From contig NC_058045.1 of NCBI RefSeq assembly GCF_020085105.1, positions 10,797,833-10,861,832 on the forward strand: a stretch of DNA of 64,000 nucleotides, given 5' to 3'. Positions 38,271 to 61,250 of the stretch are shown here, one piece after another. How positions within the stretch are numbered: the stretch's first letter is position 1; the number at the start of each line of letters is the position of its first letter. Position numbers and translations under genes: made by a program. The notes beneath the pieces were generated by a model that worked only from the letters and a program-made list of their open reading frames with translations, was not told the origin of the DNA and did not search any database. The DNA comes from Siniperca chuatsi (lineage: Eukaryota > Chordata > Actinopteri > Centrarchiformes > Sinipercidae).

Positions 38271-41092
38271 TCATCACATCACTGCATAGCTAAAACACAT
38301 CAAGCCAATCTCTCTCTGGGCAACAGAAGCAAACCAAGCATAAAATACCACCTTAATTAAATTAAGCGTTTACTTTAGAAACATCTTCTCACAATTAATT
38401 CAATCAGCAAGGTACATGATGCTACTGCCAGGGGAAGATTAGCAGGCTTAATTAACAGGGTATAAATGTTTAAAGAGTGAGAACATACATTTAGTGCATG
38501 TTTACACACACAGCGATGTTAAAACTAAATGAACTTGTAGGCACTAATTGATATTGTGTCAGCGCTCTAAAAGATGTTCAACCCAGATGACAGCACAGAC
38601 ATGACATCTACGCTGAATGGGAAAACATTTACAGAGTATTATGCATCTAGGAATATTGTGCTGTAATACTGCTCTCTTCAAGAGCTAAATAGAAGCACAT
38701 TTTTTATTTTTTGAGCTTAAGATTGTAAGATTCTGCTATGGCGGAAAATATTATTGATCATAAAAGTTGTGACACCCTGGAAACAGCAGTAATGTAGTTA
38801 ACTGGTCTTCACAGGCTTACAAGGTACAAACCCCCCAGAAACTAGAATTTAATTATCTAGTCAATTTTAAAGTAAGTTCTAATTGCATTAAATTAAATCA
38901 GTTTTGGCATGGTTTATATTTTATAAATACCCCACATATCCCATTCTACTACAAACCTTACATTATGCCACTGTATTCACAATTAATTTCAGCTGCAAAA
39001 CAAGAATCTTTCCTTTACAATCTGTTTTCATTTTAAAACCGAATATCACCACATTCCATTTAAATATTGAAACTATCTATAATATTCATAGCATTGTTGA
39101 TCTGTCTCACTGCTCCCCTCTGCTGTTCTGTGTTTCTGTTAATCTCAAACCACAAGTACTAAAGCAGCACATTTTAGTTACATACCATGATTTATGACCC
39201 AGCATTCTTATTGACATGGCATTGCCCCATTTCTGTCCTTACTTTACAATCAAAGTAGTAGATTCTTGGTGAGCTCTGAAAGGATGTTGCTCAAACACAG
39301 ATTTTGATTGGCCCTATGTAAAAAACTGAAGTTTTTGACTGAATGGGAAACAGAACTTTTTAGTAACAAGCTGAAATTTGAAACTTTTTAGCCTAAACAA
39401 TATTTTTTGTCTTTTTTTCTATAGAGTCAAACGGTTATATTTCGATTTTAAAACACACAAGCACAAAGTAACATTTAAAGGTTAATCAGATAATTTAATT
39501 CTGATAATTAAAAAAACTCAGATGGAACCAATGTACATCCAAATTTAGGATTTGTCTTATTTAGTTTAACATAAAAGTCATACATAAAAGTCTGACTGTA
39601 ATTTTGAGAAATTGGTAAAAAAGAGGAAAAAAAGCAAGCTTTGAAAAGGTGAAAGAGCAATATTAAGTAAGAGAGATGGAGAAAAAGAGCAGAGAAAGCA
39701 GAGTTGAATATAAGCAACATCACCTTGGCTCTGCTACGGAAATTCTCCAGTTGTCTGAAACGCCGGGCCTGCAGGGCCTTCCTGACACGACGCATCTGAG
39801 TGTGCATCAACCATGAGATGGCGATGGTCCCTGCCGCCCACTTGCGCCGGCAGTGGCGCAGGTAGGCTGTCCGGGCTAAGTAGCGCCTCCAGCAGGACTG
39901 GATGTGGATGGCAGCCGCCTCAGTGCCTCCCTCTCCCTTGTAGCGCTGACCTGGGCGTAAGACCAGACCCAATACCTCCTCCCAGTTTTCAAGCACTGGG
40001 AGGAGGCTTATCACTGGAGGAGCCTTTCTCCAACCATTATCCCAACCATAGCCAATTTCCACAAGCTGTTCCCCGCTCACTTTGGCTAAAGGCACAGCAA
40101 AGTCCCTGAGCATCTTTTCCAGGGACTCCAGAGCATATACCACACTGCTCCAGCACAAGCTGAAGCTCTGCTTGAAATGACAGAAATCTTTCGCAATTGG
40201 GTTGACCCATCCGTTTATGATGGTAAAGGGGTATTTGCTGATGTTTACAGGAACTTGCACAGGTAGATTCTACAGAACACAGGCAAACAAGTGAGAGTCA
40301 ACCAACCTAGACTCTAATAATACAGTTAAAGGAATTGAAATATTGCCTTTGATCACCTTCTCGTTCTTGATTTAATTTAACATCTATTTAAAACTACTAC
40401 AGTATTCTTACTTGTGGGCTTTTAGGGATAAGACCGTTGGTGCCTTGGATCATACCACTGTGATCCATGTTCTTGGAGGTTGTGGAGGGAGGCGGTGTCT
40501 TGGTCGTCCAGAGGGGTGTGCATTCTCTGCCAAATCTTTTGCAGGTGGATCCAGGTTCTATTTCCCATTTCAGCTGCTTGTGACATCTGGACTTCGAGCC
40601 TATCATACCTAAAGTCACAAACAGACAAGCTCAACTACAAGTGACAGCTGTCCCTACTACAACAGAGTCACTAAGGGGTTTAAACCAAAAAACTATCGAA
40701 ACAATGAGAGAAATGGCAAGAGAGCAAAACAGAAGACAAAATGCATAATTGCTAGTGTTGTTGTTCACCACATGGACCAGCCAATAATATCAATAATTTT
40801 TCCATTAGCGACATATTAAAACATTTGTATTAAAATGTATTTATTTAACAAGTTGGGATATAGAATCTTAAATCTAGAGTCTTTGGAGAAGCACTGACCT
40901 ATCTTAGAAGAATATGAATCCTCTCTGGGGTGAAGAGAAGCAGCCTTGTGCTGGATCGACATATGAAGCAAACTTATATCTGGCACTGATGAAAACAAAA
41001 AATTTAAAAAATCACTTACAAAACATTGTGCTTGTCCTTGTTTTTATGGTCAAAAATTTCAGCCTAGGCAAGATTAAAAAATACAAGATAAT

Positions 41093-41166
<74 letters not shown>

Positions 41167-44100
41167 CTAAATAATTTAATGTAACAATGTAAATTACAGT
41201 TAGTAGTTTGACATTGTATATAAAGTAGTGGTCTGAACAAAGTGCCACAAACATCAAACGCCAACTGACACACAATCAATGAGCATTTGTCTGGAGTATA
41301 ACAGGGATGAGGTGTTGGTGATGAGGCGGTGAAAGGTCCGTTTACCTGTCCCCATGTCTTCTTCAGGCATTGCCAGGCTATGATGGCCCTTTGGTTTAAT
41401 GGCCTGAGGACCCACCGCAGGGCCAGTGATTATTCTGTGATGTTTTGCCTGAACAGAACATGTGATCAAAGGTTGTACATCCGATATTAATAAAATCAAA
41501 GCAATGCTACCAGATACTGGTCCAGTAATTCCTGGTCCAAAGTTGTTGCCCACAATAAAAGAAGCCCAGCCATAGCTTCATCGAACTCAAAACAATTACA
41601 AGTTGAGAGCTTGAGCATGCTTAAACTTTCTTTAGCAGCTTTCTTTCTTTTCTAGAGAAATTTTTGTAAGTATAGGAAGTAACCAACCATCAATAAGACT
41701 CATGCCAGCTTGGTGATGCAAGAAAAAAACAAGTTTCTAGCAGAATGAGTATAAAGGAGAGGCCTGGGATCGCCTACATGATTACAAACAATAGATTTTC
41801 TGAATTCATTAAGAATTTAGGAGAACCATAAAACTGGCACTGGCAAAGTTGTACACTGTCCTGTAACCCATAGCCTGCAGTAATTTATCATAAAGTAGCC
41901 AATATTAAAGATAAATCTTAAAATACTATAACTCAGAGCAATTCTGTTCTGATAAACGTACATTTTTAATACACACTGCTATATCGTAATGAAATTAAAA
42001 GTAGATTTAATGGCCTACTTTAATATAAACAGATTCAAATGTCTCATTACCCAGAAAACACAAAGTTTGTGCTTTTGATCTTCCAGACTTGTCACCTAAT
42101 GTCCTCTCCTTCGTTCTCCTCAGACCACTGAGCTCTCTGACAGACCACAGGTAGTAGCCAGGTGCTGGGAGAATCTCCCCTCAAAGGCACACATCTGTTT
42201 CAGATGGGGTTGGGAAAAGGTGGCACCTTTTGTAAAATTGCTAAAATGCAAAAGCTCATTCCCTGGCATGGGTATGGAGTGGAGAAGAGTTGGCCTGAGT
42301 TGCAGGAGGAGGCAGCAGGCAGAGAGCCAGTGGTTAGCAGTTGGGGAAGCTACGGCTGTCTTATTGGCATGCTGGACCAGGTACCCACTTCTGTCCTGAG
42401 ACAGCTGTAAACCAGTAGCCCATAGCACAGCAATCAGGCGCCTGTTTCTTTAGAAGAATGCTGATGTGCTGCAATCTGCTGCTTTCCGCTTTCTGCAGCC
42501 AGCACTTCCATCTCTGCTATATCAGAGTGACAGTATTGGCCGCTATTTCTTATGTCAGGTATAGATTCCCAAAAACGTATTGGAAAAGAAAGTGTGTAAA
42601 ATATATCGAAAACTAATGCCGACCTTTGCAAAGATTAATTTGTTTGCTCTGACAAGTTCTGGCTGTCATCACTAAGCCAAGTGACCTTTATGTCACTGTC
42701 TCTCTGAGCATGAGACTTGAAGCATCTATTAATGCAAACCCGTACCATCACTCTTTACTCCAGCATAAAGTGTCTATTCTGGGGATTAAGGGAGTAAGTA
42801 TCAGGGAAAGGGAAAAAAGGAAAAATGATCTTCAATTCATCTTAGTTGTAGCAGAAACTCTTGTAATGCTTCCTAATCAAATCTTTCCTGAGGCATGGGC
42901 TGTATGTTACAATTAATATCAACAGAGTCAGGACACAGGAATCAATTTCTCACTGCACGAACCAAATATCTGGAGGACATAATATTATTCTGATTATAGT
43001 TTATCATTATAGTTGATAATAGTCTTTTCCAGCAGTAAGACTGAAGGGTGATGAGAAAATCTGCTCCATAACTAAGAAAGCCAAAATACCAGATGTAGCC
43101 TGATTTCCGCAACAAATAAAAAGTGCTAATTCTCCTGGGTGTTTTACAAAGTCACAATTGAATTAACTGTCATCCACTTCATGAGTCTCATGTAGACTAC
43201 TCAATCTGACAACAAATTGCAGTACATAATTATGGGAGAAGAAATCAGCTATCACCTCAGTTCCATAAAGAGCCTGAAAGGCTCCAGGGCAGACCTGAGT
43301 CAAGTAGCATTTTCATAGTGTTCATAGTGTTTACTTTAACCCACCTGGAGTAACACAGACTGACATGAAAGTCACATGTAACATGTATACGTTTAACAAT
43401 ATTTGTAGCATCAATATATTTAACTATTTATCATGATACTGATGGCCCAAAAACTTAATCAAACCTCTCTGTAAAGTGCAGTTTATATGGAAAGCATGCA
43501 TGGCATAAGAAATGTACTCCCAATCTAAAGATAAAGTTAAATTAATCTACATTTATAGTCAGATTACTTACTACATTTGTGCTCCTCTTGTGGACATCAG
43601 GGAGTGATATCCCAAATTTCTGATGCATAATGGCTCTGTTGTTTGGGTGAGTGGGATTACACAGCAAACGCATGGTTAACGCTGACTTGTGCTGAACGAG
43701 GCAGATAGAGGAAAAGTTTCAAAACTTTAATTATAATAAGATGGACTGTAGAAACAGCAATAGTAATTTTAAATATTGAAATTATTGCATATTTCTGCTA
43801 ACCAGAAAATTATTGTTTGTCTCATGTGCTGCTCTATCACACCTTGTCCACTTGTATTTGCTTTGCCTGTTTTAATGTGTAATAAAATGGCATAGTTGAA
43901 TTTCTAACTTAAACACCTACAGTTTCTATTACTATGTAAAAAAGGGAGTATTCATTTCTGAACATGAATAATAATCTACCTTTTCCCCAGGTGAAACCTC
44001 TGGAAGATCTTCCCTTTGTGGACGCACATCTGGGATACTCTCCAGAGCAGGTTTCCTGTGTAACACTCACAATACCCATCACCAGAATTTATGCAATTCT

Positions 44101-44827
44101 AAACATATTTCTTCAAAGTTCTAACAGTGAGATGGTGAAGGAAAGTGTCCTCACTGTAGACAATGATTTATTGACAACACATGTAAGCTTCTCCTTACTT
44201 ACCATTTGGGGATCTGCACTGTCTTTTTGTCTGGTTCTTCAATGCTTGGAAGAACCAGTAGCTGCTTAGTCACTGTTTTCAGATAATCCTCTGTATGTTT
44301 CTATTTACAATTAAAGAACATAGAAGTTGTCTGTTTGTAATTTGGCTACCTTTGTCTGATATACTTAATATCATTGTTACTAGTGCTTATTCTGCATGAG
44401 GCATCCTCACCCTGATGCTACTCTCTGTCTTGCGAATGGCAGTGTCCAAGGCTTGCAAGTCCAGTGTTTTTCCCCTCTCATTGATAGTGATTTTCTCAAG
44501 ACCACATTTGAGCTGTCTCAAATCATCTTGAACCTGTAATATACAGTTCTGTTATGTACATACTGTGGATAACTGACCTAAAAACAGCCAACAACCTAAC
44601 CCCAAGAGAAAGAGAAATGTTAACAGTTTATTAAACATTTAGTTATTGTCTGCACTATTGTCATAATTTAGCTAACGTTAACTTGATAAAAACCAGACAG
44701 ATTAACTAACAAACTAGTGTTAACTAGTGTTAGTTATTAGCTAGCGTTAAGCTAAAGTAGACAACATTAACGTTACCTGATAGAAAACTGCTCCCAACTT
44801 GTCTTCGCTTCTAAGCGTGTCAGACAT
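23885..44827 (-). CDS. iqch: IQ motif-containing protein H (IQCH), 20 coding exons
   Basis: Coding exons in transcript order: 44827-44777, 44533-44411, 44264-44203, 44055-43980, 43691-43572, 41448-41346, 40608-40412, 40269-39724, 38168-38102, 37160-37077, 36982-36801, 35869-35597, 35442-35254, 30620-30500, 30255-29969, 26905-26747, 25516-25394, 24753-24692, 24217-24109, 23968-23885. All have GT-AG borders and consistent phase, giving about 1005 aa (human about 1027). Exon 3 could start three bases later. One IQ motif ([11 protein letters not shown], about residues 367-377) predicts calmodulin binding. The second half ([58 protein letters not shown]) is the conserved ATP-grasp-like C-terminal region of IQCH. 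IQCH is reported as testis-enriched and needed for sperm development in mammals. It shares a divergent promoter with aagab. Confidence 0.95.
27618..27975. repeat. AT-rich dispersed repeat, copy C
   Basis: Lies in iqch intron 15. It contains ATTATTGATTAATTTGAC, AATGTCAGAAAATAGTGAAA, CATCTTCAAATGGC, CAACCAACAGTCCAAAACCC, AGATATTTAGTTTAC, TTTGGCATTTTGGA and AATAATTGATTAACAGCTCG. It is the best preserved copy of the family in the window. Confidence 0.75.
29969..30255 (-). CDS. iqch: iqch exon 15 (C-terminal conserved region)
   Basis: 287 nt, entered with 2 nt completing a glycine, left in phase 0 at ...MEQK. It encodes [37 protein letters not shown] and [12 protein letters not shown], the most conserved part of the family. 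The acidic and hydrophobic pattern recalls the nucleotide-binding half of ATP-grasp folds; catalytic activity is inference only. Confidence 0.93.
33640..33870. other. GC-elevated intronic island, candidate conserved element
   Basis: Inside the 4.6-kb iqch intron 13 this block is clearly richer in G+C than its AT-rich flanks, lacks simple repeats, and holds clustered homeodomain-like (CATAATTAACAG) and SOX-like (ACAAT) sites. It does not encode a frame with splice signals. Conservation is not testable from this sequence. Confidence 0.35.
35597..35869 (-). CDS. iqch: iqch exon 12
   Basis: 273 nt, phase 0 on both sides, 91 residues from [13 protein letters not shown] to YSLNQ. It includes [20 protein letters not shown], a Rossmann-like beta-alpha unit, and [20 protein letters not shown]. 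Confidence 0.93.
38023..38082. repeat. Duplicated (TG)n microsatellite
   Basis: Two TG runs (38023-38045 and 38054-38082) are separated by AGATCAGA; the TAGATCAGATG lead-in is itself duplicated. The tract starts 19 bases past the donor side of iqch exon 9 and reads (CA)n in the iqch transcript. Confidence 0.95.
38102..38168 (-). CDS. iqch: iqch exon 9, 67-nt exon between complementary repeats
   Basis: Encodes [20 protein letters not shown] + SL and one base of glycine; enters in phase 0, leaves in phase 1. GT-AG borders are CCCCAG and GTAGCT. It is required to join exon 8 to exon 10 in frame. A UG-repeat lies upstream and a CA-repeat downstream in the pre-mRNA. Confidence 0.9.
38221..38268. 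repeat. (CA)n microsatellite
   Basis: About 24 CA units with one AG interruption. It starts 53 bases from the acceptor side of iqch exon 9 and reads (UG)n in the iqch transcript. Confidence 0.95.
39724..40269 (-). CDS. iqch: iqch exon 8, carrying the IQ motif
   Basis: The largest exon, 546 nt and 182 codons, phase 0 both sides. It encodes [20 protein letters not shown] early, a [20 protein letters not shown] segment, and the IQ motif [16 protein letters not shown], followed by a basic helix ([20 protein letters not shown]) ending FRSRAK. The open frame runs past the splice donor, so the ORF end is not the exon end. Confidence 0.94.
41098..41164. repeat. (AT)n microsatellite, 67 bp
   Basis: An uninterrupted alternating A/T run in iqch intron 6. 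It is responsible for the IYIYIY open frames on both strands. Such tracts extrude as cruciforms and are error-prone in assembly. Confidence 0.97.
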
Positions 44828-45459
44828 TTTTTTAGTATTGGGCTGAATATGACTCTAACATGTGTAACGATATCCTACTGAAGACTTGTAATAGCTTACG
44901 TTAACTACTGTTACCAAACCAGGCAGCTAACTAGTCATCAATGAAAATTCTTCAAACATTATTCGTAACCATGACAACGAGAAGCCACCTTAATATCCCC
45001 CCCCTGCGTACAAATCACCGGTCAAATTTCGTTACAATTGGCAGAGATAAAACAGTCCAACCATGGCCTTACTTTAATCTTACTTTAACGTTAACTATTA
45101 ACGTAAACATATATTATGAGTTTATTGGTGGAGCTTTTGGGGGAGGTGCATTGCCTGAAAGGCGAATTCAGGGCACTGTACAGAAATACAATTGTAATGT
45201 CAGTGTCGCCGTAATAACAAATTACATTTTAGTACCTAGCTAGTTGTATTATGAGAATAAATTATCTAATTGCAACGCGCATAAATGTGTTGAAAGGCGT
45301 CATTAAAAGAAGCTGTGAGCCGTTTTTGTTTTTTTCACAGAAACTTTAACTTTGCACCGGAAGAGACCGTCGCAGCGTCTCAGAGTTGAAAGGTTTTCAA
45401 AGTTGGTTAACGTCACGTTAAGCTAGCAGCTGGAGAAGCTTGTCTCAAATATTATAAAA
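44828..45459. promoter_or_regulatory. Divergent iqch/aagab promoter
   Basis: Only 632 bp separate the two start codons, which face away from each other. No TATA box stands out. TAACG/GTTAAC motifs recur at 44900, 45085-45105 and 45403-45420, and continue into the first iqch intron. The human pair has the same divergent arrangement, so co-regulation or promoter sharing is likely. Confidence 0.7.
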
Positions 45460-47982
45460 ATGTCAACTACAGAAGAAAACACAGAGATTACTATTCCATG
45501 TGTCCTCATCACTAGCTGTGGCAGTGGTTTTAAAGAAGAAGAGCTGATAAAACGTAAGTTTAGCTAAGCTTAATGTGCATGATTTGCAAACAGGCTAACG
45601 TTAAACAAAGCTAACCTAGCACAACAGATAACATTTGGTAGCGCCTGCATGTTGCTAATACAGGTTAATAACCCGCTTGTCTGAGGTTGTCAAGCTAGTT
45701 TAGTGATTTATTTGTGTGTGTCTGATATAAAAACGACAATGGTAAGGCTGAAGGAGGTGAAGTACATCTTATTTCTACAGGTAGCCGGCGGTCACAGTGA
45801 AAGCAAACTGAGCCTAACGTGATGTTTCTATTTGTATGCGTTATTTATAAGTAATGTGTTGTTGTTGTTTTTTTGCTTCAGAGATCCTTAGTTCGAAGAC
45901 TTTGCCCGAACCGACCAAAAGAGAAGAAACAGTAGCCTGGTATCCATGGACCATCAACAACAAATATTATACAGCAGATGTCAGGCTATGTGTTGTACCA
46001 AGCACTTTTCAAATGTCATCGGAGATTGCCCAGTCCATGCAGGCTTTCATCGCTTATTTTGACAGTACAGTGGTATGTGACTTAAGCATGAGGTATAGTT
46101 TGAAAATCTCAACAGTGTAGTCTGTAATACATGTGTAACAGTTATCATGTGTGCATGGTGTTTGCAGAAGGATGGTCTGGAAAAGCTACATCCTTGGATA
46201 TCAGTGGTGGAAGATCTTGCTCCAGAGGTGCTCATTCTGGTGTGTGACAGAGTCTGTGAAAATGGTTAGTTCTCCTGCTCTGTATGGTGTCTGTTAGTTT
46301 GCAGAAAGTACTGGAATACAGATTTGCAGGGTACTATATGGCATCTGAAATTTAATTTGTATTCTAGGGGTCAACAGACATGAAGCACAACAGTGGTGTT
46401 TGGCTCATGCCTTTGAGCTGGTGGAGCTCAATCCACAGGAGTTGCCAGATGAGGATGGTGAGTCTTACAGACAGCAGAAATTACAATGACACTGCGTACA
46501 TTTATATTTTCAATCTTCATGTTTTGCAAATTTTTGTACTCTTATTCACACTGTCTTTGTTGTCTTTATCAGATGACTTTCCAGAATCCACAGGAGTAAA
46601 GAGAATTGTCCAGGCTCTCAATGCCAATGTGTGGTCCAGTGTGGAGATGAAGGATGGTGAGATAACATCACCAATACGATTACCCATTGCACTTTCCCCT
46701 GACTATTTAATTTATCTATATGTATGGTATTTAGCCGTTTATATCTCTGTCTGATAGGGCACAATCAAGGCTTTGGTCTGATGAGTAGTTTGGTGGCCTC
46801 CAGACACAACAACCCACGCAACTGTCAAGATCCACCAGTCAGTGGCAATTTTGTTGTAACCATTTTCATTTACTTTGATCATAATTTCATTTACATTTGT
46901 AATTGTCTTTCAATGTGTTCTTACTTCTTTCTCATGAATATCAATTTCAATTAACATTTTTATTTAAATGTCATTTTAAATCTGTCAGTTTTCGAGGAGG
47001 CATGCTAACCCTTGCTCCTTTTCTTTGACAGTCTTCCAGCTTGCCAGTAGAGGGCCCACTTGTAAGTGAGGAAGCTGACCATACAGAAACTAGTGCAAAC
47101 ACAGACACACAGGGAGACACAGTAGTTGGTAAGTGACCAACTCCTCCAAAACTGATGTTGATCCTGCTGGCACATTTTCTTCAGTATGTTCATCCAAAAC
47201 AAGAGGAGATTTTATGGCATTACATGTTAGGTTATTAATTATTCACTTGTGTTGATTCTCTCAGATGCAATGACTGATTTGGACATTCAGGAACTTGCTA
47301 ATCTCACAGCTGGAGATGCAGATGTGGATAACTTTGAACGTCTCTTTACCAAACTAAAAGAGATGAAAGGTAATTGGAAAATGAAAAACAAATGCACAAC
47401 TTTGTTAGCAAAAACTCTGCAGCCTCTGTTGGCCCTTTTTATATTTGTACAGCTGATGTCATTTATGATGTTTTGGTTTTCTCTGATTTTCAACCTGCAG
47501 ACAAAGCTTCGTCATTACCTCATGAACAGAGAAAGGTTCATGCAGAGAAGGTAAGAAACTGCATGAACCTAGTTACAAGATACCAAGACTGGGACCTGTT
47601 CATGTTCATAGTCTGTGTATCCTAGTTATATAAAAGATTTACCATCTACCATGAAATTGTTTTGAACAGTGTATAACAAACTGGTAATAGTATCTTCATA
47701 ACCTCACACCATTTCCAAACTAGTCAGTCCACGCCCAAAGAAATGATGTGACAGATAAAAATGTTAGTTTTTGTTCAAATCTAATTGTTGGAGCAGTAGC
47801 ACGTTTCATTAGCTATGTTTCAGTGGGAATTGATTGGCTCAATAAATTGTAACATGTTTATGTAAACTCTAGTATCGAGTATTCACACTAAATCTGCTTT
47901 CCAGGTAGCAAAAGCGTTTTGGATGGCCATCGGTGGCGATGAAGATGAGATAGATGGGTTATCATCGGGTGAGGAAAGCTAA
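45460..47982 (+). CDS. aagab: Alpha- and gamma-adaptin-binding protein p34 (AAGAB)
   Basis: Ten coding exons: 45460-45553, 45882-46072, 46168-46264, 46368-46457, 46573-46656, 46758-46837, 47032-47128, 47265-47369, 47501-47550, 47905-47982. GT-AG throughout, phases agree, 321 aa (human 315). The N-terminal part ([72 protein letters not shown]) is the Rab-like pseudo-GTPase domain. An acidic, low-complexity linker follows. The C-terminus ([20 protein letters not shown], then [12 protein letters not shown], and [20 protein letters not shown]) is the helical region reported to mediate self-association. AAGAB is a cytosolic chaperone that stabilises gamma- and alpha-adaptin during AP1 and AP2 assembly; human loss causes punctate palmoplantar keratoderma. 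Confidence 0.97.
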
Positions 47983-48985
47983 AAGTAGCTTACCTGTGAC
48001 TTAAGTCTCTTTTCTCCTGATCCTCCTCCTTTCCTGGGGCTCCCACAAGATCCAGCGCCCTTTGAACTGCTTCCTGCACCTGGAAAGTGGAGATGCTTAC
48101 AGATGGTACTGTAGGCATAGTCATGTTTAGAAACTTTTGATTCTTAAAATGAAATGAAATGATGGCAACACTGGTGTATGGTGAGAGGCAGTTGAATATC
48201 TTGATTAGGGAGAGCCAATGGATGGCCCTGACCCTCAGTCTTCTCCCCTGGGTCTCTCGTGCTTTAAGTCCTGAGTGAACCTCAAGACATAATGGTGTTG
48301 CAGGTGGAAAAACTTAATTCAATTATGTGGGCGTTGATTTATGTGTATGTCCTTTTAGGTACAGTTGTCACATATATTTGCAAGTGACATAATGTGCCTT
48401 ATCCTTAGAAGAGTTGTAAGACATTTAATGGATATTCTGTTGAATCAACATAAAGACTTGTGATTTTAAATTTTCAAAGAGTGAGTGGTGTATTTATTGT
48501 GAAGACAAGACTACTGCACTACATGAGTACATACAGCTCATCCCATTCTTATAAAGAAAAATATGCAGACCAGAAAAATAGAAACACCTGTATGCTGTAA
48601 TGGAGTACCTCTGCAATAATTAAAATGTTGAGTTACAGTGCTGTATTGGACAGTGTGGATGTGGGTATGGGTATCTGTCAGCTGCAGAGGGAGAGGTGGT
48701 GGAGTTGCTCAGGTGAGCAGCATCAAGGAGAGATAATTGGCACAACTGAACCCGGTTAATTATGCTCCCCTTAAATACAGTAGCATGCTGGACACAAGGG
48801 AGGGGGAAGCAGAGGCGGTCGGAGGAACGACGGATACAGAGGGAAAGATTGTGTGAAGAAAAAGAAATAAAGAATAAACTGAAAACGTGGCCTCAGCATG
48901 TCTGAGCCAAGGGAACTCACGGTAGCACGAATCGGCTACAGACAGCATTATACTGAAGTTAAACATTATACTTTACATTTGTGGA
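47983..48985. other. aagab 3' region and smad3-side intergenic DNA
   Basis: The aagab 3' UTR probably ends near 48470, where only a CATAAA variant signal is seen at 48449; no canonical AATAAA was found before the LTR-like block. No further exon is recognisable. Confidence 0.45.
48640..48950 (+). repeat. Possible solo LTR fragment
   Basis: A block less AT-rich than its flanks has a CTTAAATACAG TATA-like box near 48772 and a double polyA signal (AATAAAGAATAAAC) near 48865, about 95 bp apart, as in a compact U3-R-U5. No 5-bp target duplication was found and the ends are uncertain, so this is only a candidate. Confidence 0.3.
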
Positions 48986-50895
48986 GGAGCAGAAATGTTA
49001 AAAAAAACTTACAATATGCCATCCAACAAAATACTACTACAACCTCAAACAAAAGTTCCCTTTGGGTTGAATCATCACCTCTTGACAGTTTCATAATGGC
49101 AGCATTTATTACAGGACAGTAATAGTAATATTGGGAGTGCATTCATGTACAGGGTTTTCTATTTGTCTAGTCACTGTATTAACGAACCATGATTTTGTTA
49201 AAGCATATTTTTACTCAGTTGCAATTTATTAAATTTTCACAGATAAAACAATGGTCATTTGAGAACAAATATTAAGCTACATGAAAAAACATGTAAATAA
49301 GACTTAGAACAGAAAACCACCAACTAAGAATATCAAGGAACACAAGTACTGATACAGATCTACCAACTACCTAACACATTGTAGTACACAGTATTTCAGT
49401 TTAGCACCATGTAACTGTTTAAATAGATTACATGGTGACTCAGGCTTATGTACTGTCAGTATGTGCAGGATAAACACGGTGGCTTCATAGACAATGACCA
49501 AGGACAGTGAGCATTATTACACATGCCTTATATTATAGCAATGTACATGTAATATACAGTATTTACTGGACAAGCAAATTACCATTAGAACTAAAGCTTT
49601 ACATTGATCAACACAGTAAACTGGAAGTGCATCATTTACCCACAAGGAGCATAGTGTACTATTGGCTAACAGTTGGTAATATGTGAAAAGACCTGCATTT
49701 ATGTTTTCACTCTACATGCCATCAATGGATGAACCACAGGCATGGTTCCTGCTAGTGAGTACACTTCACACTAAAGTCACACAGTGCCTAAATTCAACCA
49801 ATCCACTATGATCACTCATACTGTATGTCATACTCTATGTCCCTATTAGGAAATAGCAGTAATAGCTGATACAGTAATCCTGCGTGTCACACTTAAGAAC
49901 CAGTTGACCCGGTTGGAAAAGCTTGCACTTAAGCAGGCCAAGTTTTGGTTCATTAAAGCCAAATCTTTGTGAATCTACTCATGCCAGAGGTCAGTCAGGT
50001 CCACTGTTTCAAGCAATGCATGACTACAAGAAATCACAAGCTATAAATATTTATGTACAATCATATTGAGGCAATAAAAAAAATATATTCCCATGCAGGA
50101 CAGTATGCAAAAATAACTTATCAAACGTCTCTTTCACTGAGCAAAATAGTTTTCATACAAGGGTTCTTTTCAAGAAACAACGGTGCTAATGTCTATATTT
50201 TGTTTAAAATAGATAAAATACCAATTACATGATCAATGAGATAATTGACATTGACTTTCTTTAATACAGGTAAATCGATATGGGCAAAGCACTTTGTACT
50301 TAAAATATGAATTAAATATATTCTATTTAATCACTACTCGGAATTACATTTTTCATGTTAATTTATGGTTCAACTGATAAATAAGCCTCCCAATTCAGTG
50401 ATTACAAAGAGTAGTACTGGGACACCAGTGATGGTAGCGTATTCATAATTGTCACTAATTCATAGAATCAAAAATGTTCTGAAACATGTAAAAGGAGACA
50501 AAGCTGAAACTGTACCATAACTTCAACATGGGAAACAAACATTTCAATCTCCTTTATAAAAAAATTTACAACACTGAGCATAGACATGATGTCTCAATGA
50601 ATAATGAAGAAAATGCAGTTAGCCTTTTGAAACCTATTGCAAATACCCTGTGAACACATGAAAACAGAACAATGTACAAGTCCTAAATTAACCATCAAAT
50701 AGAGACACTAAACGGTACTAAGTGCTATAGATGTGAGGTGAAATGTTAGAGACAGCGAGAGAGGTGAGTGATTTGCTGATTTGATGAATGCCGTCTGTTT
50801 CCGTATTATCACTGAGAGATGCTTGAGTTTTCCTATGTGGTTTGTATATAGGTGTTGGGATGGGAAGGAGGGTTTCTGGGAAGCATGTGCTGCTC
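48986..50895 (-). other. smad3: Probable smad3 3' UTR
   Basis: The 1.9 kb after the smad3 stop is AT-rich, without exons. Minus-strand AATAAA signals are at 49230-49225 and 49110-49105, which would give a 3' UTR of about 1.7 kb, in keeping with long SMAD3 3' UTRs. Extent is inferred. Confidence 0.5.

Positions 50896-61250
<10,355 letters not shown>

Noticed and set aside
40914..41279. IYIYIY-rich open frames on both strands
   Set aside because: Produced entirely by the (AT)n microsatellite.
42120..42428. Extra iqch exon in intron 5
   Set aside because: Exons 5 and 6 already join in phase, the frame shows no IQCH resemblance, and no paired acceptor and donor fit.
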